Shown here piece after piece: positions 11,815 through 22,268 of a DNA stretch of 38,604 nt. The stretch comes from Parasitella parasitica (taxonomy: Eukaryota > Mucoromycota > Mucoromycetes > Mucorales > Mucoraceae). The DNA is taken from NCBI GenBank assembly GCA_025201805.1, contig MU619283.1:173753-212356 (forward strand). Direction: 5' to 3'. The translations under genes and the position numbers were made by a program. Within the stretch, counting starts at the first letter, position 1; each line of letters opens with the position of its first letter. The notes beneath the pieces were generated by a model. It was not told the origin of the DNA and did not search any database. It was given only the letters and a program-made list of their open reading frames with translations.

Positions 11815-13457
11815 ATGGCACCATCAAATCCAAAAAGTGCTCGTCTTGTGCTGAGCGAAGATGAAGACGATCAGCGTCTGTCGGACGGCGACTGCGATAA
11901 TGACGACGACGAGCAGATCATGGAGCCAATGTCTGCAGAAGCATTGGAGTTACTCGAGACTGAAAAAGTGCTCAAAGCAGGCTACTTGCTGAAAAAAGGC
12001 GAAAAACGAAGAGTATGTGCATGTTTGCGGGGCGTGTATTTGGGCAAAAATGACTTACATGTTGAGCACATATAGACTTGGAAAAAACGCTGGTTTGTGC
12101 TGAGAACAACAAAATTAGCCATGTACAAAGACAAAAAGGTGTGTGCAAGCAAAAGCGATGCGACGTATGTGTGTATTAACCATCAAATAGGAATACAAAC
12201 TGCTGCGAATCATCGATCTACACGCAATTCACAGCGTGGTTCAAGTAACATCCAAACACAAGTACAAGTTTGTATTTGCATTTGTCACTGCCAAGCGAAT
12301 GTATTACGTGCAAGCAGAAGATCAAAAGGACATGGACGAATGGTTCAGGCTGGTCAACCATGCCAAGGAAGAGCAGCGCCTCTACGACGCAGATGATGAT
12401 ACTAGCACTATTGATCGTGACCAGGAGTTCGCCAAAGATGTCATTACATCGTACAAATCAAACCATGCTGCCAATGTCATGCAAAATCAGCGACGTCAGT
12501 CTAGCGCAGCATATGATAGTTCAGCAAAGGCCGTAGGGGCAGCAGGAGGGACATCACCTCCCTCTTTGCCAAATAATGAAATTATTTCTAAAATTATACC
12601 TCTCGATATTCCAAAGAAAAAGAAGTTGCCTGCATCTCCAATCAATTCACAACTGACCCCATTAGGCGAATATGCTCTTGGTCACACCTATCCACTCTCG
12701 CCTTCATCTGACCACACTCAGATGAGTGTCATCGATGGCATTGCCAGCTCAGAAGACGATGAGGAATACAGTGCTGACAAAGCAAACATCCAGTCCGAGG
12801 AGAGCAGGAATCGAGTGCTGATTGAGGGCTACCTTTTGAAATTGGGCCGTAATAAGGTTTGTTTGTCTTATAAAAAGTGAGAAAAATGTGTATTAAAACC
12901 AAAACTTGTAGGGCTGGAGAAAGCGTTGGTTTGTACTACGAACTGATACTTTAGCATATTATGAAGACGACAAAGAGTATTCGCCTCATCGAATCATTCC
13001 GCTCCATCATATCATCGACTCTCTGGAAATCGATCCTGTCAGCAAAAGTAAGCAGCATTGCTTCAAGATCATCATTCCTAAACGAAGCTATGTTCTCTGT
13101 GCCTCAACTGAAGTTGATATGGATTCATGGCTGAATGCACTCGTTGTCGCCATCAGAAGGGCCAAGAAAGAAGTAGCAGCTGGCTCCCCTTCGATTACCA
13201 CCACTCCTTCTACGCCTCAGCCCCAACAGCATCAGCGCCCATTATCGCTGATTCCAGAGAATAAAACCTATAGCTTGCAAAAGGCCCAATCGACAACATC
13301 TTCTGCTGATTCATTAGAGAATTCCAGTCATATCTCTGGCGTCAGTGGTGCTGGCGGTGTAGGCGGTGCTGGTGGTGCTCTTGGCGGTGCTCCAACGCCT
13401 GCTTCGCTGTTGCAGTTGCACTCGAGAGCTTCAGAAAGACTAGGTCGTGCAAAGTAA
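11815..13457 (+). CDS. Tandem PH-domain protein
   Basis: Four exons (11815-12012, 12076-12138, 12191-12856, 12912-13457) give 490 aa. Two pleckstrin-homology domains are visible. PH1 (about 54-150) runs from AGYLLKKG through WKKRWFVLRTTKLAMYKD to the conserved helix Trp in DMDEWFRLV. PH2 (about 294-395) runs from EGYLLKLGRNK through GWRKRWFVLRTDTLAYYED to the helix MDSWLNALV. The basic K-x-W-K/R-K-R-W-F pattern in both beta1-beta2 loops is typical of phosphoinositide-binding PH domains, so a membrane adaptor role (as for yeast Opy1 or animal TAPP proteins) is reasonable inference. The N-terminus is very acidic (residues 14-33). The linker and C-terminal tail are low-complexity (Ser/Pro/Gln, then Gly/Ala). 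Both PH domains are cut by an intron at the same place, just before WKKRW/GWRKRW, which suggests they arose by internal duplication. No catalytic domain is present. Confidence 0.9.
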
Positions 13458-13920
13458 CTTCAACATTTCTACTACCTCTTTATATACATATATCTTGTTG
13501 CTTTGTTTTACTTGTTAATAATGAAATTAATAACCACCCTTTTTCTTAACTTTATATATATATATATATACACAGTTTCATAAAGAAAACAAAAACAAAA
13601 AAAAATTATAGTAATTCCTTAATATTTAATAAAATACAAATGCTGTGTATGATGTTGTATACAGAATCCCTTATTATTATACAAGTTCATTTTAGTACGT
13701 AAAACGTTTGTTTTTCACATCATCTACATTAAGGTTAGACCAAGATCTTCAATTTGATGATGTGCAACATATCATCCCAAAAATCTGATACCACCGACAC
13801 ACCTGACAAGATTGGTGTGTTTGTTTTGTGCAATTAGTGTCTGTATATAGTATAGAAAACCTTCTATTTTCTGCTAGATCCATTTGGGATGTTTGTTTGT
13901 ATACAGGGCGATTTATTATT
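13458..13920. other. Intergenic, convergent 3' flanks
   Basis: A 463-base AT-rich gap between converging genes. It holds a (TA)n run near 13553-13570 and A-rich runs likely to serve 3'-end formation. No gene is seen. Confidence 0.6.
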
Positions 13921-15158
13921 TCAGTTACATGAGGGTGTGCCATGAAATACTGGACACTTTGGCATAAACTTTTCAGGGCCAAGCTCTTCAATGCGATAGC
14001 CGTCTGTATAAATAGCCGGGTGATATACAACATAGTGTGGCATGTATTTTCCCTTTTCATTCGGATGAAAGGGCGTTCGAAGATCAAACATGTCTCTTGG
14101 AAAACAAAGATATCTAATGAACATGGCTCGTGTGAAAATAACGCAGTCGAAAAACAGCCGCATCAGACTAGACGCTCTCTTGATTCCAAATGCTCTACAT
14201 TCTCCATCCTCCAGCAAACAAGGCAAAATCTTGTAAAGCAGAGGAAGCATAAATCCGGGCAATCTTCTCCCCAGGTGCTTTATCGTTGGATCAGCGCATT
14301 TCCAGTTTGCAGGATGATAAGTGACGGACGTAAACTCGTATTTTTTCTGTATCTTGTACCATTCTTCTAGTGTATCCGGAATGTCTCTAATGTTCATTTG
14401 TGTGCCAATTTCATGCCAAACTTTGAAAATAGCCTGTATTATTGTATGTTATAACTCTGCAAAATCAAAGTGAGGGGGACGGAGGGGGGGGGAGGGGTTC
14501 TTCTTACGTTCACTTCTCTAATATCAAGTTTTCTCCATTCCCAATTGTTGATCCAGCGGATAGGCTCTGCCACGAATAGTACCAGCGTGTATAAATAGTC
14601 ATCGTTAGATATATTGTACTTTCCATGGATCTCGTTTAGTCTTGCGATAGATGCTTCTCGTCGTTTATATTGTTTACAAATATCTTTTTCTGAAATGTGA
14701 GGGTTTCTTCGCATTTCATTTTGAATACGTGGGTACGCATCAATAATTTCTGATAGAATAAGCTCAGTGTCTTCAGCTCGACGAGGACAGCGGTCTAGAA
14801 ACTCTCGAGTCGACACAAGTAACTTGCTGACAGAGGGCGTTGCAAATGGCTTGAACAACGCAAATTCAAGAGAAGACCGCGCAAACACTTGTTGATTCAA
14901 TCAATGATGCAATCCATTTCTTTGAAATACAAACTACTTACGAGGGAATTCTTTGCGAAAGATATTGCTGTATATCTCCATTGCGATATCATGGTTCTCC
15001 AGCACAACGTTTGGATCCGGGTACTTTTCAATGACACTTTTGACAAATTGGAATCGACGATATCGGACGTACATCAAGTAGCTGATGCCCAGAAAGACGC
15101 TTACTGTCCCAAACAATTGCAGCTGACCAGTACTGGCTATTAAACTTTGAAGAAACAT
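13921..15158 (-). CDS. MpaB/DUF2236 family oxygenase-like membrane protein
   Basis: Three exons (14942-15158, 14508-14887, 13921-14433) give 369 aa. The protein matches my recollection of fungal MpaB-like proteins of the ER-bound oxygenase / rubber-oxygenase catalytic domain family (DUF2236). It has an N-terminal TM segment (about residues 14-31, LFGTVSVFLGISYLMYVRYR), a basic cytosolic start after it, then a helical domain with DDYLYTLVLFVAEPIRWIN, MNIRDIPDTLEEWYKIQKKYE and a C-terminal HPNEKGKYMPHYVV region. Members are thought to be heme-linked oxygenases; MpaB' acts on a farnesyl side chain in mycophenolic acid synthesis, but most fungal paralogues have no known substrate. No biosynthetic cluster surrounds it here, so a housekeeping lipid or terpenoid role is as likely as secondary metabolism. 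Intron 2 carries a G-rich patch (14473-14497). Confidence 0.8.
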
Positions 15159-15218
15159 ATTGTATATTACGGAAAAGAAGAGCTTTCGGCAAAGATTGTG
15201 TCAATTTTTTATTGTCAA

Positions 15219-15367
15219 ATGCCTTACATCCCCTTTGTTTGTCATACTTGCCTTGTCCCTTGCCCTCCCTCCCCCCCCCCTTGAACCTTAATCAACTTTT
15301 TTCATTTGCAGTGTACGCTGTCGCAAGCCTGTTGATCAAAACTGGTTTGAAAAAGATGAGAAAGTAA
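15219..15367 (+). CDS. Candidate two-exon micropeptide (uncertain)
   Basis: ATG at 15219, exon 15219-15240, a 71-nt candidate intron with GTCATA donor and TTTGCAG acceptor, then exon 15312-15367, together encode 25 residues. The product has a hydrophobic stretch (IPFVLYAVASLLI) and a basic end KKMRK. The acceptor, with its pyrimidine-rich lead, is good; the donor is weak and the length minimal. It sits 60 bp from the divergent MpaB-like start. I do not recognise it, and it may be noise or the last exon of an unseen transcript. Confidence 0.2.
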
Positions 15368-15813
15368 ACAAACATTTAATTAAATGCATTGCTTCTTGTT
15401 TTATGTTTACATCTCAAAAACTAGAGTGCGGGTTACACTGAGATCACAATAACAATATCACGTACTCCTAAAAAAAAAGGCCAAGTTCTTCATCCGTGAT
15501 GCTAGGGCTAAAAAGAGAAAGTTGCTGCTTTAGCAAAAAAAAGTCATCAAGTTACGAGTTAGTTTACGGTCGCAAAATCAATTGGAATTTAGGTCAATGT
15601 TGCCTTCTAGATAACATAAAAGCTGTTTAGCAAAATAATGTCTGTTGTGCCAAGTCTTGAAAAAGGGCACAGCAAACGATTGCATGTGATCAAAGTAATA
15701 AAAACTATCAAGTTACTAGATACATAACTAACGATTTTATTAATGGATAAGAAGTTGTCTATTTATACAGAATCAATCTACACGAATCAATCTATAAATA
15801 CAATCAGATCATA

Positions 15814-15833
15814 TTTGACACTTGATTGTCAAA
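15814..15833. repeat. Inverted repeat TTTGACA-N6-TGTCAAA
   Basis: Perfect 7-bp arms with a 6-base loop (CTTGAT). It is closely similar to the inverted repeat at 16452-16474. Confidence 0.8.
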
Positions 15834-16451
15834 CAAGGCTATACCACAGTATTAGTCAAAACAAAACTTACACATATTTAATCAGCTTATCGTTTTGAAT
15901 GTTGTTAATTACTCATAAAATTTAAGCTTCGTAATCTACAACAAGTTAAAGCAAGCAGATCGCTTCTTATTTAAGACATTCTATGGTTTATTATATCTAG
16001 TAGAATCATCAGTGACATTCAACCTTTGATCCGATCAGGAACGGTTGCCATGAGAACTGAGTTAAAATAATGATAGCTTGTTGGTTTTTGCTTATCAATT
16101 GGAGGTTGATTCTCATCTCAATTCTATTAATCGTAGAAGACTTTTAAAGACCAGGATTCTACGTTGCCCGTGATACATACACATGTAGTCTCCGTTGTAT
16201 CCATATAAGGGCTATGTATTTCGTATCTATCATAGTTATAACGTTCAAATCATGGTATAAACTGTTGGTAATTCTTTTACAAATAAGGAATATGCTACAA
16301 GTTATAATTGAATCCTTTGCAAGGTTCTAGGCTTATTCAAAGGTAACATAAAGATCAGATCGCGGGATGTCGGGGAGACATCTTGCCCACATCTTTTCTT
16401 TAATGTAAAATAGAAGAATAGGTCAGTTTTGAAAATGCTGTGATTTACTAA

Positions 16452-16474
16452 TGTTTGACACTTTTTGTCAAACA
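16452..16474. repeat. Inverted repeat TGTTTGACA-N5-TGTCAAACA
   Basis: Perfect 9-bp arms with a 5-base loop (CTTTT). It shares the TTTGACA core and the loop's leading CTT with the repeat about 640 bp upstream. Confidence 0.8.
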
Positions 16475-17227
16475 TCAGCATAAACATTGATTAGGATATA
16501 TCTTAGTATAAATAGAGATCGAATATGCTATGCATATAAAAATTTTCGGTTTCGTATCTAGTTTTATTCAGAGAAAGTCTTATTACTTCTTTTCACGTAA
16601 CTTTCACGCTGCATTTCGCTGCGCCCTTTACACTAGCACCACAACTGTCAGATCAAAGATGAAAACTCGGTAACCTATTTTCCATCTCACAATCTTTTAA
16701 TAATCATGAATTATAGAGCTAAATCAAAGCCTGTCTTATGCGCCATCAAATCAGGCATAATCATCGCTATCTAAGCATAACTTGATTTCTTTTGGGCGAT
16801 GTGTTTATCAAAAATCATCTGCAAAAACAGTTTTATTTTTCAATACTTATCATGGATATCAGATATTTGCACATGGCTTCAGCTAAAATGATCGTACGGA
16901 ATGTAATAAAGTGATTTGAGAAGAATACATAATATTTGGAGATTATTATATGAATCTGCTGAATGTTACCAATCCAATCGAGCCATCCCATCCGTATACA
17001 ATTCAATTATTCAATAATTAACAATGTGTCATCTAATCAATACGATACAAAACATATTATGATATCCTCAACCGTATAAGTAAACGAGAAAGACGGTGTG
17101 GTCCGTAACATATTCATGTAGCCACACAAGTTTATTCTGCAAATTAGTCAACCCTCAGTCAATTCTTTCATATAATATTGCAAAGAAATAAATCACAATG
17201 TTCAACAGTATGAAAGCCACTTTTCAG

Positions 17228-18236
17228 TTAATTGTCGTTGCTTGATAATTGCAAGATTTCCAAGATACGAAGGAAAAGGTTGATAATGTCCAAATAAAGA
17301 CTGACAGATGCAATGATATAATCTTCGGCTGAATATCTGTTGAATATAAGGTATGTATCAAACAGAATATAACCGCTGAAGATAATAACACCTCCTACTG
17401 CAAATGCCATTTGAATTCCCTTCGAGAAGGGAAAGAACATTTGAACCAACCCAGCGATGACCAGAATCCATATGCCCGCAAACAAACTACATGTGGATAT
17501 GCACCTAGTGTGAGCCTAATACTAGACTAATAACTACCCATTTCATCAACTTACAAAGGTGCCAATCCCGTAAAATCCCATTTTGATTGCAGAGTGAAAA
17601 CAGTGAGTGCGATAAATACACCCAAAGTAATAATCAAAGCTTGCAAGACGAGTTTCTGGTTATAGAAGGTGACTATAAAAGTGCGTAATGAGCACCCCTT
17701 GTCAACACAGTGTCTCACGTGCTTACCTATTGTTCCCACTGCGTGTGCTTCGAGCATTGTAAAGATGGCCAATAAGCCATAGTTCAAAGGATAAGACCTT
17801 GATTTCCAGAACAATGCAAACATAACACCGATTGTACCAATCATAGATACTATAAGCATCCACTGACTAGAAGATAAACGTAAACATATTTCTCAAAGAT
17901 ATCACAGTGCGCAGCTACATCACATTTTCGACTTACTTTGATTGAACCCAGCTTCTTGCAGAATCATTTAAAAGGTAGAAAGATGATAAAACAGAGGTAG
18001 CAAGTAATTGAACGGCTAAAATTGAATAAACTTTTCTGACAAATCCTATACATACAATCATGAGAATAATGTAAAAGCAGCCGGCAAAACAACTTACCAA
18101 GTCGAACATCTTTTGAACTATTTGCAACCATCTCTTTAAACATATCGTCATCTTCATGTTGTCCCATTAAAGGCTGGGCTGCTTCTTCATCGTAGCGTGG
18201 AGGAGGGGCTGTGTGTGGTGCACTTCCGTAAGACAT
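17228..18236 (-). CDS. BAX inhibitor-1 / TMBIM family membrane protein
   Basis: Five exons (18098-18236, 17937-18045, 17727-17866, 17555-17672, 17228-17486) give 254 aa. The N-terminus is a soluble, Pro-rich and acidic cytosolic tail (PPPRYDEEAAQPLMGQ). The rest is hydrophobic with about seven TM segments: FVRKVYSILAVQLLATSVLS, WMLIVSMIGTIGVMFALF, YGLLAIFTMLEAHAVGTI, VLQALIITLGVFIALTVFTL, FAGIWILVIAGLVQMFF, MAFAVGGVIIFSGYILFDTY and a last helix YLDIINLFLRILEIL. The motifs FVRKVYSILAVQLL, YILFDT and SLYLDIINLFL are typical of the BI-1/LFG (Bxi1/Ybh3-like) family, which sits in the ER, Golgi or vacuole membrane, leaks Ca2+ and modulates stress-induced death. The length is normal for the family. 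The start follows from the ATG that opens the conserved tail. Confidence 0.92.
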
Positions 18237-18594
18237 TTTTTTGTTGTTTTGAAAAAAAAAAAAAAAAAGAGAAAAATCTGCGGCTGACAAAATTCTCAAA
18301 TATATTACGGTATAATACAAAAAGTGATTATGCAGATTTCTTACTTCCAATCAAATCGAACTTTATAGTTAATATTAGTGACATTGCGTTATATGTCTCA
18401 AATCTCAAGCTAAAGAAACTGCTTGGAACTTTAGCGAGAGATTCATTGTGTAGAAAATTTTAGTTTTTTTTTACCCTATTACGACGAGTATGTAAATGTT
18501 CAAAAGAACATCTTTTCTGCGTTGTCATGACAACAAGAGTATCCATGGTATGATACATTTTTATTTATTAATAAATAAAGGCTAGCTATGCCCA
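18237..18594. other. Intergenic
   Basis: This 358-base stretch is the upstream region of the BI-1-like gene plus the 3' flank of the acyl-CoA dehydrogenase gene, both on the minus strand. It contains an A-run at about 18252-18268 just upstream of the BI-1 start. No gene is seen. Confidence 0.6.
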
Positions 18595-20355
18595 TTAGAG
18601 TCTGGCACCCTCAGGGAACTTCTTCATAGCTTGTCTAACACCAAGATCAGCCATAATCTCTTCGGAGCCACCCAAGATGGCAGAGAATTTGTAGGTTCTT
18701 TGCAAAGTCTCGACAGTTCTACCCATACCAGTCTTTGTAATAGCACGACCACCAAAGATTTGACAAGCATCATCTGCAACATCGTGCATGACACGGGTAA
18801 CATGGTACTTGCATAAGGCAATGGGACCAGCCAATTTATCAGATTGTTCGTCGTAGCTCATATTGTTCATTTGGAAAGTCAGATTTTCGATCCAAGCGTG
18901 AACACTCTCAAGACTGGAGATCATCTTGGCCAATTTGTTGCGAATGACAGGTTGGTCAATAAGACGCTTTCCAAAGACTTGTCTTTGGTTTGACCACTTG
19001 AAGCATTCTTCGATAACAAGGCGGCAAGCAATAGAACTGCCAGTAAGCATAACCCATCTATATGACCATCATCAGATACCGTATTTTTTTTTCTTTAGAC
19101 TAAAACTCACCTCTCGTGGTTAAAGTTGGAAAGAACAACCAAGAAACCCTTATTTTCTTTACCCAACAAGTTTTCTACTGGAACTAGAACGTTTTCAAAT
19201 GTAACATAGGCTGTACCAGCACTTGGAGAGTAAGATGTCTTTATGAGTTTAGTCTCAACGCCTTCGCCACGCTCAATAAGAAGCATGGAGATACCCTTCT
19301 CAGTTTGCACAGCTACAGAGAAGTAATCAGCCCAGCAACCACCCGTAATCCACTTTTTGACGCCATTAACGATGAAATGCTTGCCGTCAGCTGTGCGTTT
19401 AGCAGTTGTTCTGATACGAGCAACGTCAGAGCCAGCGTAAGGTTCACTGATGGCAAGGCAGATACGCTTTCTACCGGCGAAGACTTCAGGGATAATCTAT
19501 TCAGATCTGATCTAAGTACACAAGTAATTTTTAGCAGCGATTGCTTGCTTTCTTTACCTTTTTCTTGAGAGCAGGAGAGCCAAAGTTGAGGACAGTAGGA
19601 GCAGAGATGACCATGCCGCCAATGACACCATCGTCAAAACCACGAACCTTCCAGCGACCGATTTCCTCATGAACAATCATCTATACATAGGTCATATCAG
19701 TATTTTGAAATGGCTATTCAAATTTTATTTACTGCTTACCTCATGGAAATAGTCAAAATCTTCACCATTGATGCCGCCTGGAAGAACCATCCCATGCAAG
19801 TGGGGGCCAGGACCAATGTTCATGGCTAAAAGATGGTTCTCGCCCATCTTTTGCATGAATTCATCCGAGGGCCTAGTGCCAGCATCTTCGAATTCACGAG
19901 CCTCCACAGCCAAGGAATCACAGATCTTGCGAACAGCCGCACGAAGTTTGAAGTGAGATTCGCTAGATAATCAAATGTTAATCGCATGGCAATAGTACTA
20001 CAACAACAGAAATAACATACGTAAAATAGGGAGATTTGAAGCCCATCCAAGCGCTTGACTCAGCATAGGGTACTTTGGATAATGAGCCAGGTTCATAAAA
20101 GTCAACTTGAGGCTTCTCGTCAGCAATTGTGCCGATCTTGTAGCGGTTGTACTTGACAAGCACTTCTTGACGATGGAGGCCGTAAAAAGCATCGGTTGCG
20201 TCTTTACCAGCTAATTCCATGATGGGGAAAGCCCCACCAGGATGCAAATCAACAAAGCGGCTCATATCATACACACTGGAATCAATAATGATCCATAAAT
20301 CATCTTCTGAAGCATGGCGCTTGACTTCTTCGCGAGTAAAAGTTTTAAGACTCAT
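18595..20355 (-). CDS. Cytochrome b5-acyl-CoA dehydrogenase fusion
   Basis: Five exons (20021-20355, 19740-19962, 19558-19680, 19111-19496, 18595-19057) give 509 aa. Residues 1-80 are a cytochrome b5 domain with heme-ligand motif HPGG (SRFVDLHPGGAF) and a second heme His likely in YGLHRQ. Residues 100-509 are an FAD acyl-CoA dehydrogenase with LAISEPYAGSDVARIRTTA, KKWITGG, QRQVFGKRLIDQPVIRNKLA and a C-terminal GGRAITKTGMGR...GGSEEIMADL. The base position used by MCAD-type enzymes (IYEGT) is Gly here. The Glu in NFNHER lines up with the helix-G base of isovaleryl-CoA dehydrogenase, so the active site looks IVD-like. The last residues ARL fit the relaxed peroxisomal PTS1 pattern. The likely role is oxidation of a fatty or branched acyl-CoA, with the b5 domain possibly taking electrons; this last part is inference. 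Confidence 0.93.
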
Positions 20356-20998
20356 TCTTTGTAAAGAGTAGGGGGTAAAGTAACAAAAATGTTTAGAAAA
20401 GAAGAAGAAAAAGAGCTCTTGTATAAGTATAATTCACTTGTGGGGAAAACACTCAATTGTGATTATCAAATTGATTTGTCACATTGCCCGGGAGTTGAAA
20501 ACTTACTGTGTGGCATTTACACAACATTAAGCAAGTTCTCGGTAACTCTACTGGACGATGCCACCTGATGCGAGCATATAAAGCACCTGGGACTAGTAAG
20601 TAAGCAGATATTTGCTATAGCATGATCATAAAGCTATAGGACTGTTCCCTAATTCTTGGTAGATGCTTATTAGATGCATGCATTTTTAGAGAGATTTTCA
20701 TGATTCCAATTTTGAATTCCATGTAAATAATTGTAATATTATTATCATGTTACCAAGGCGTGTCAAAAGGCTAAATAGATCATCCGTTTCTAATATTCAT
20801 GTGAAACTCCCCACAAGAGTCATTAATTAAGGAATAATATATACATGCTAGACAATATGTTAAGAAAGAGTAAGGCTAGATTATGGAAGCTGCTTCTAAC
20901 GAAGAACCTTTTCTTCTTTGTGTTCAGGAACAGGGACGTCGCGTTGCTAGGTTCGGTTTTCAACATCATTGTTCTTTTTTGTCTCGTGCGTGTGATAG
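20356..20998. other. Upstream region of the acyl-CoA dehydrogenase gene
   Basis: About 640 bases with no supported gene. A short minus-strand frame here (up to 21047) partly overlaps the decayed transporter and has no independent support. Confidence 0.5.
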
Positions 20999-21505
20999 CT
21001 ACGGTGTGAAGCAAAAGGTTGAAAGACCTATGGTCTCTAGAGACCAAAAGAGACGATAGGAATAAAGATGACGTTGAGAGCCGTAAATAAAATGTATGTA
21101 TTCAAACAAACAGGCGCGAACATGACAACCATAAAATTTGCCAAGCCAATTTGCCGCTGTTGATAGTGAATTTCTTTTTTGCACGAGAGACCTGTGAAAA
21201 AAGATTTCAATTGGGTACAGCCATAACATGGTAGCCAACTTGCGCCGAACACAAAATTGGACAACATGGTAAATGCAACTGCGCCGCTAGCAGCAGCTTA
21301 GGTCTTTCCGGCACCCAAGAATGTAGCACAGGGTCCCTGTTTGCGCAACGAGAGCCCACATTCTAATCTTTCTTCTGCCCAGTCTTTTCAACTAGAAATA
21401 CGTGTAACAAAATTATACTATAGAATCAACAGCAGCCATAGGCATGGCTATGTCAGTATCTGTACCCGCTTGAAGCATAACATCAGTCAAATAGTAAGCA
21501 GTGAT
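20999..21505 (-). pseudogene. Decayed MFS sugar transporter fragment
   Basis: Read on the minus strand, short frames in order match the second half of a fungal sugar-porter MFS protein. The first is AYYLTDVML after a TTGTAG acceptor (TM7 region). Next is RLGRRKIRMWALVAQTG, the signature LGRR loop after TM8, then GAVAFTMLSNFVFGASW. LWLYPIEIF follows (the PxEI loop) and then NSLSTAANWLG, FMVVMFAPVC and YILFTALNVIFIPIV, ending near ETIGLSTF (PETKG-like). These pieces lie in different frames and need at least four frame changes or stops across some 500 bp, more than introns could explain. The N-terminal half is not visible, so this is a remnant of a once active gene. Family recognition comes from the ordered motifs; the sugar cannot be told. 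Confidence 0.75.
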
Positions 21506-22268
21506 CTACAATACGATACATATTTACAAAATTTAAACATCAGTTTAGTGAGGTATAGTCTTAAAACTAAGTTTTTTACGATTTTTACATCCGTTCAATG
21601 CTTGGGTTTGGGTTTTGATTTACATGAATCCTTTTAACCAGAACCTGGAATTGTTGCGTCTATCAAGGTTTTTCTGGCCCCCTTTAGCATACCATTGTTA
21701 TACAATAAATTGTCAGTTTCATTGAAAAAGATTTTGTAATGAGTACATCAAACACTATTTCATCAGTGTTGATTTGGGAAATTATAAACTGCTCTTGGAA
21801 CTGATAATCTAATGACACAGCAGGTTATGGTTTTTTGTTTAGTTATGTATTCTTTTACTTTAGACAAGTAGCTTTTATTTTATGGTATTGGATGAACACT
21901 GAAGAAGCCGTTTCTTTCCTGCCTCCTAACATGTTGCATCGACAAATTTTATCGTCAATTGGCGTTTGACATGCCTTTTAAACTGTGATTTGAATACAAA
22001 AAGTAGACATTGCCATAAAAAGACTCATACGATGACCATGGTTGCCATGTCAACACATGTACTTGACATGTTTTTGTCTATACAAAGGCATTGCTAAGTG
22101 ATATCGCTGTGACAGTCCTTTGCCTACGACCAACAAGTTGAATCTCCCTTTCTGTTGAGAGACACCATAGTTGGTACATTCTTCCTCCCTTTTTCTTTAG
22201 CATTCATACCACTTTTCTTATCCATCTTTCATTCACTGGCTGATTGATAATCACATAGCATACATATC
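21506..22268. other. Intergenic upstream of the FHA kinase
   Basis: About 760 bases. Earlier exons of the decayed transporter could lie here but none are recognisable. The last 130 bases before 22269 are pyrimidine-rich (CTTCCTCCCTTTTTC), common in fungal core promoters. Confidence 0.5.

Larger units (their letters stand above)
15368..17227. other. Gene-poor AT-rich intergenic region
   Basis: About 1.9 kb with no frame of convincing coding character. The one reported short frame (16302-16487, minus) lacks domains. Two related hairpin-forming inverted repeats stand out, TTTGACA...TGTCAAA at 15814-15833 and TGTTTGACA...TGTCAAACA at 16452-16474. The region may hold decayed repeats or non-coding transcripts that cannot be recognised from sequence alone. 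Confidence 0.5.

Noticed and set aside
16302-16487. 61-aa minus-strand open frame in the empty 2-kb region
   Set aside because: No recognisable motif, no flanking exons, and it overlaps an inverted repeat.
20823-21047. 74-aa minus-strand open frame
   Set aside because: Overlaps the end of the decayed transporter in another frame and shows no independent domain.
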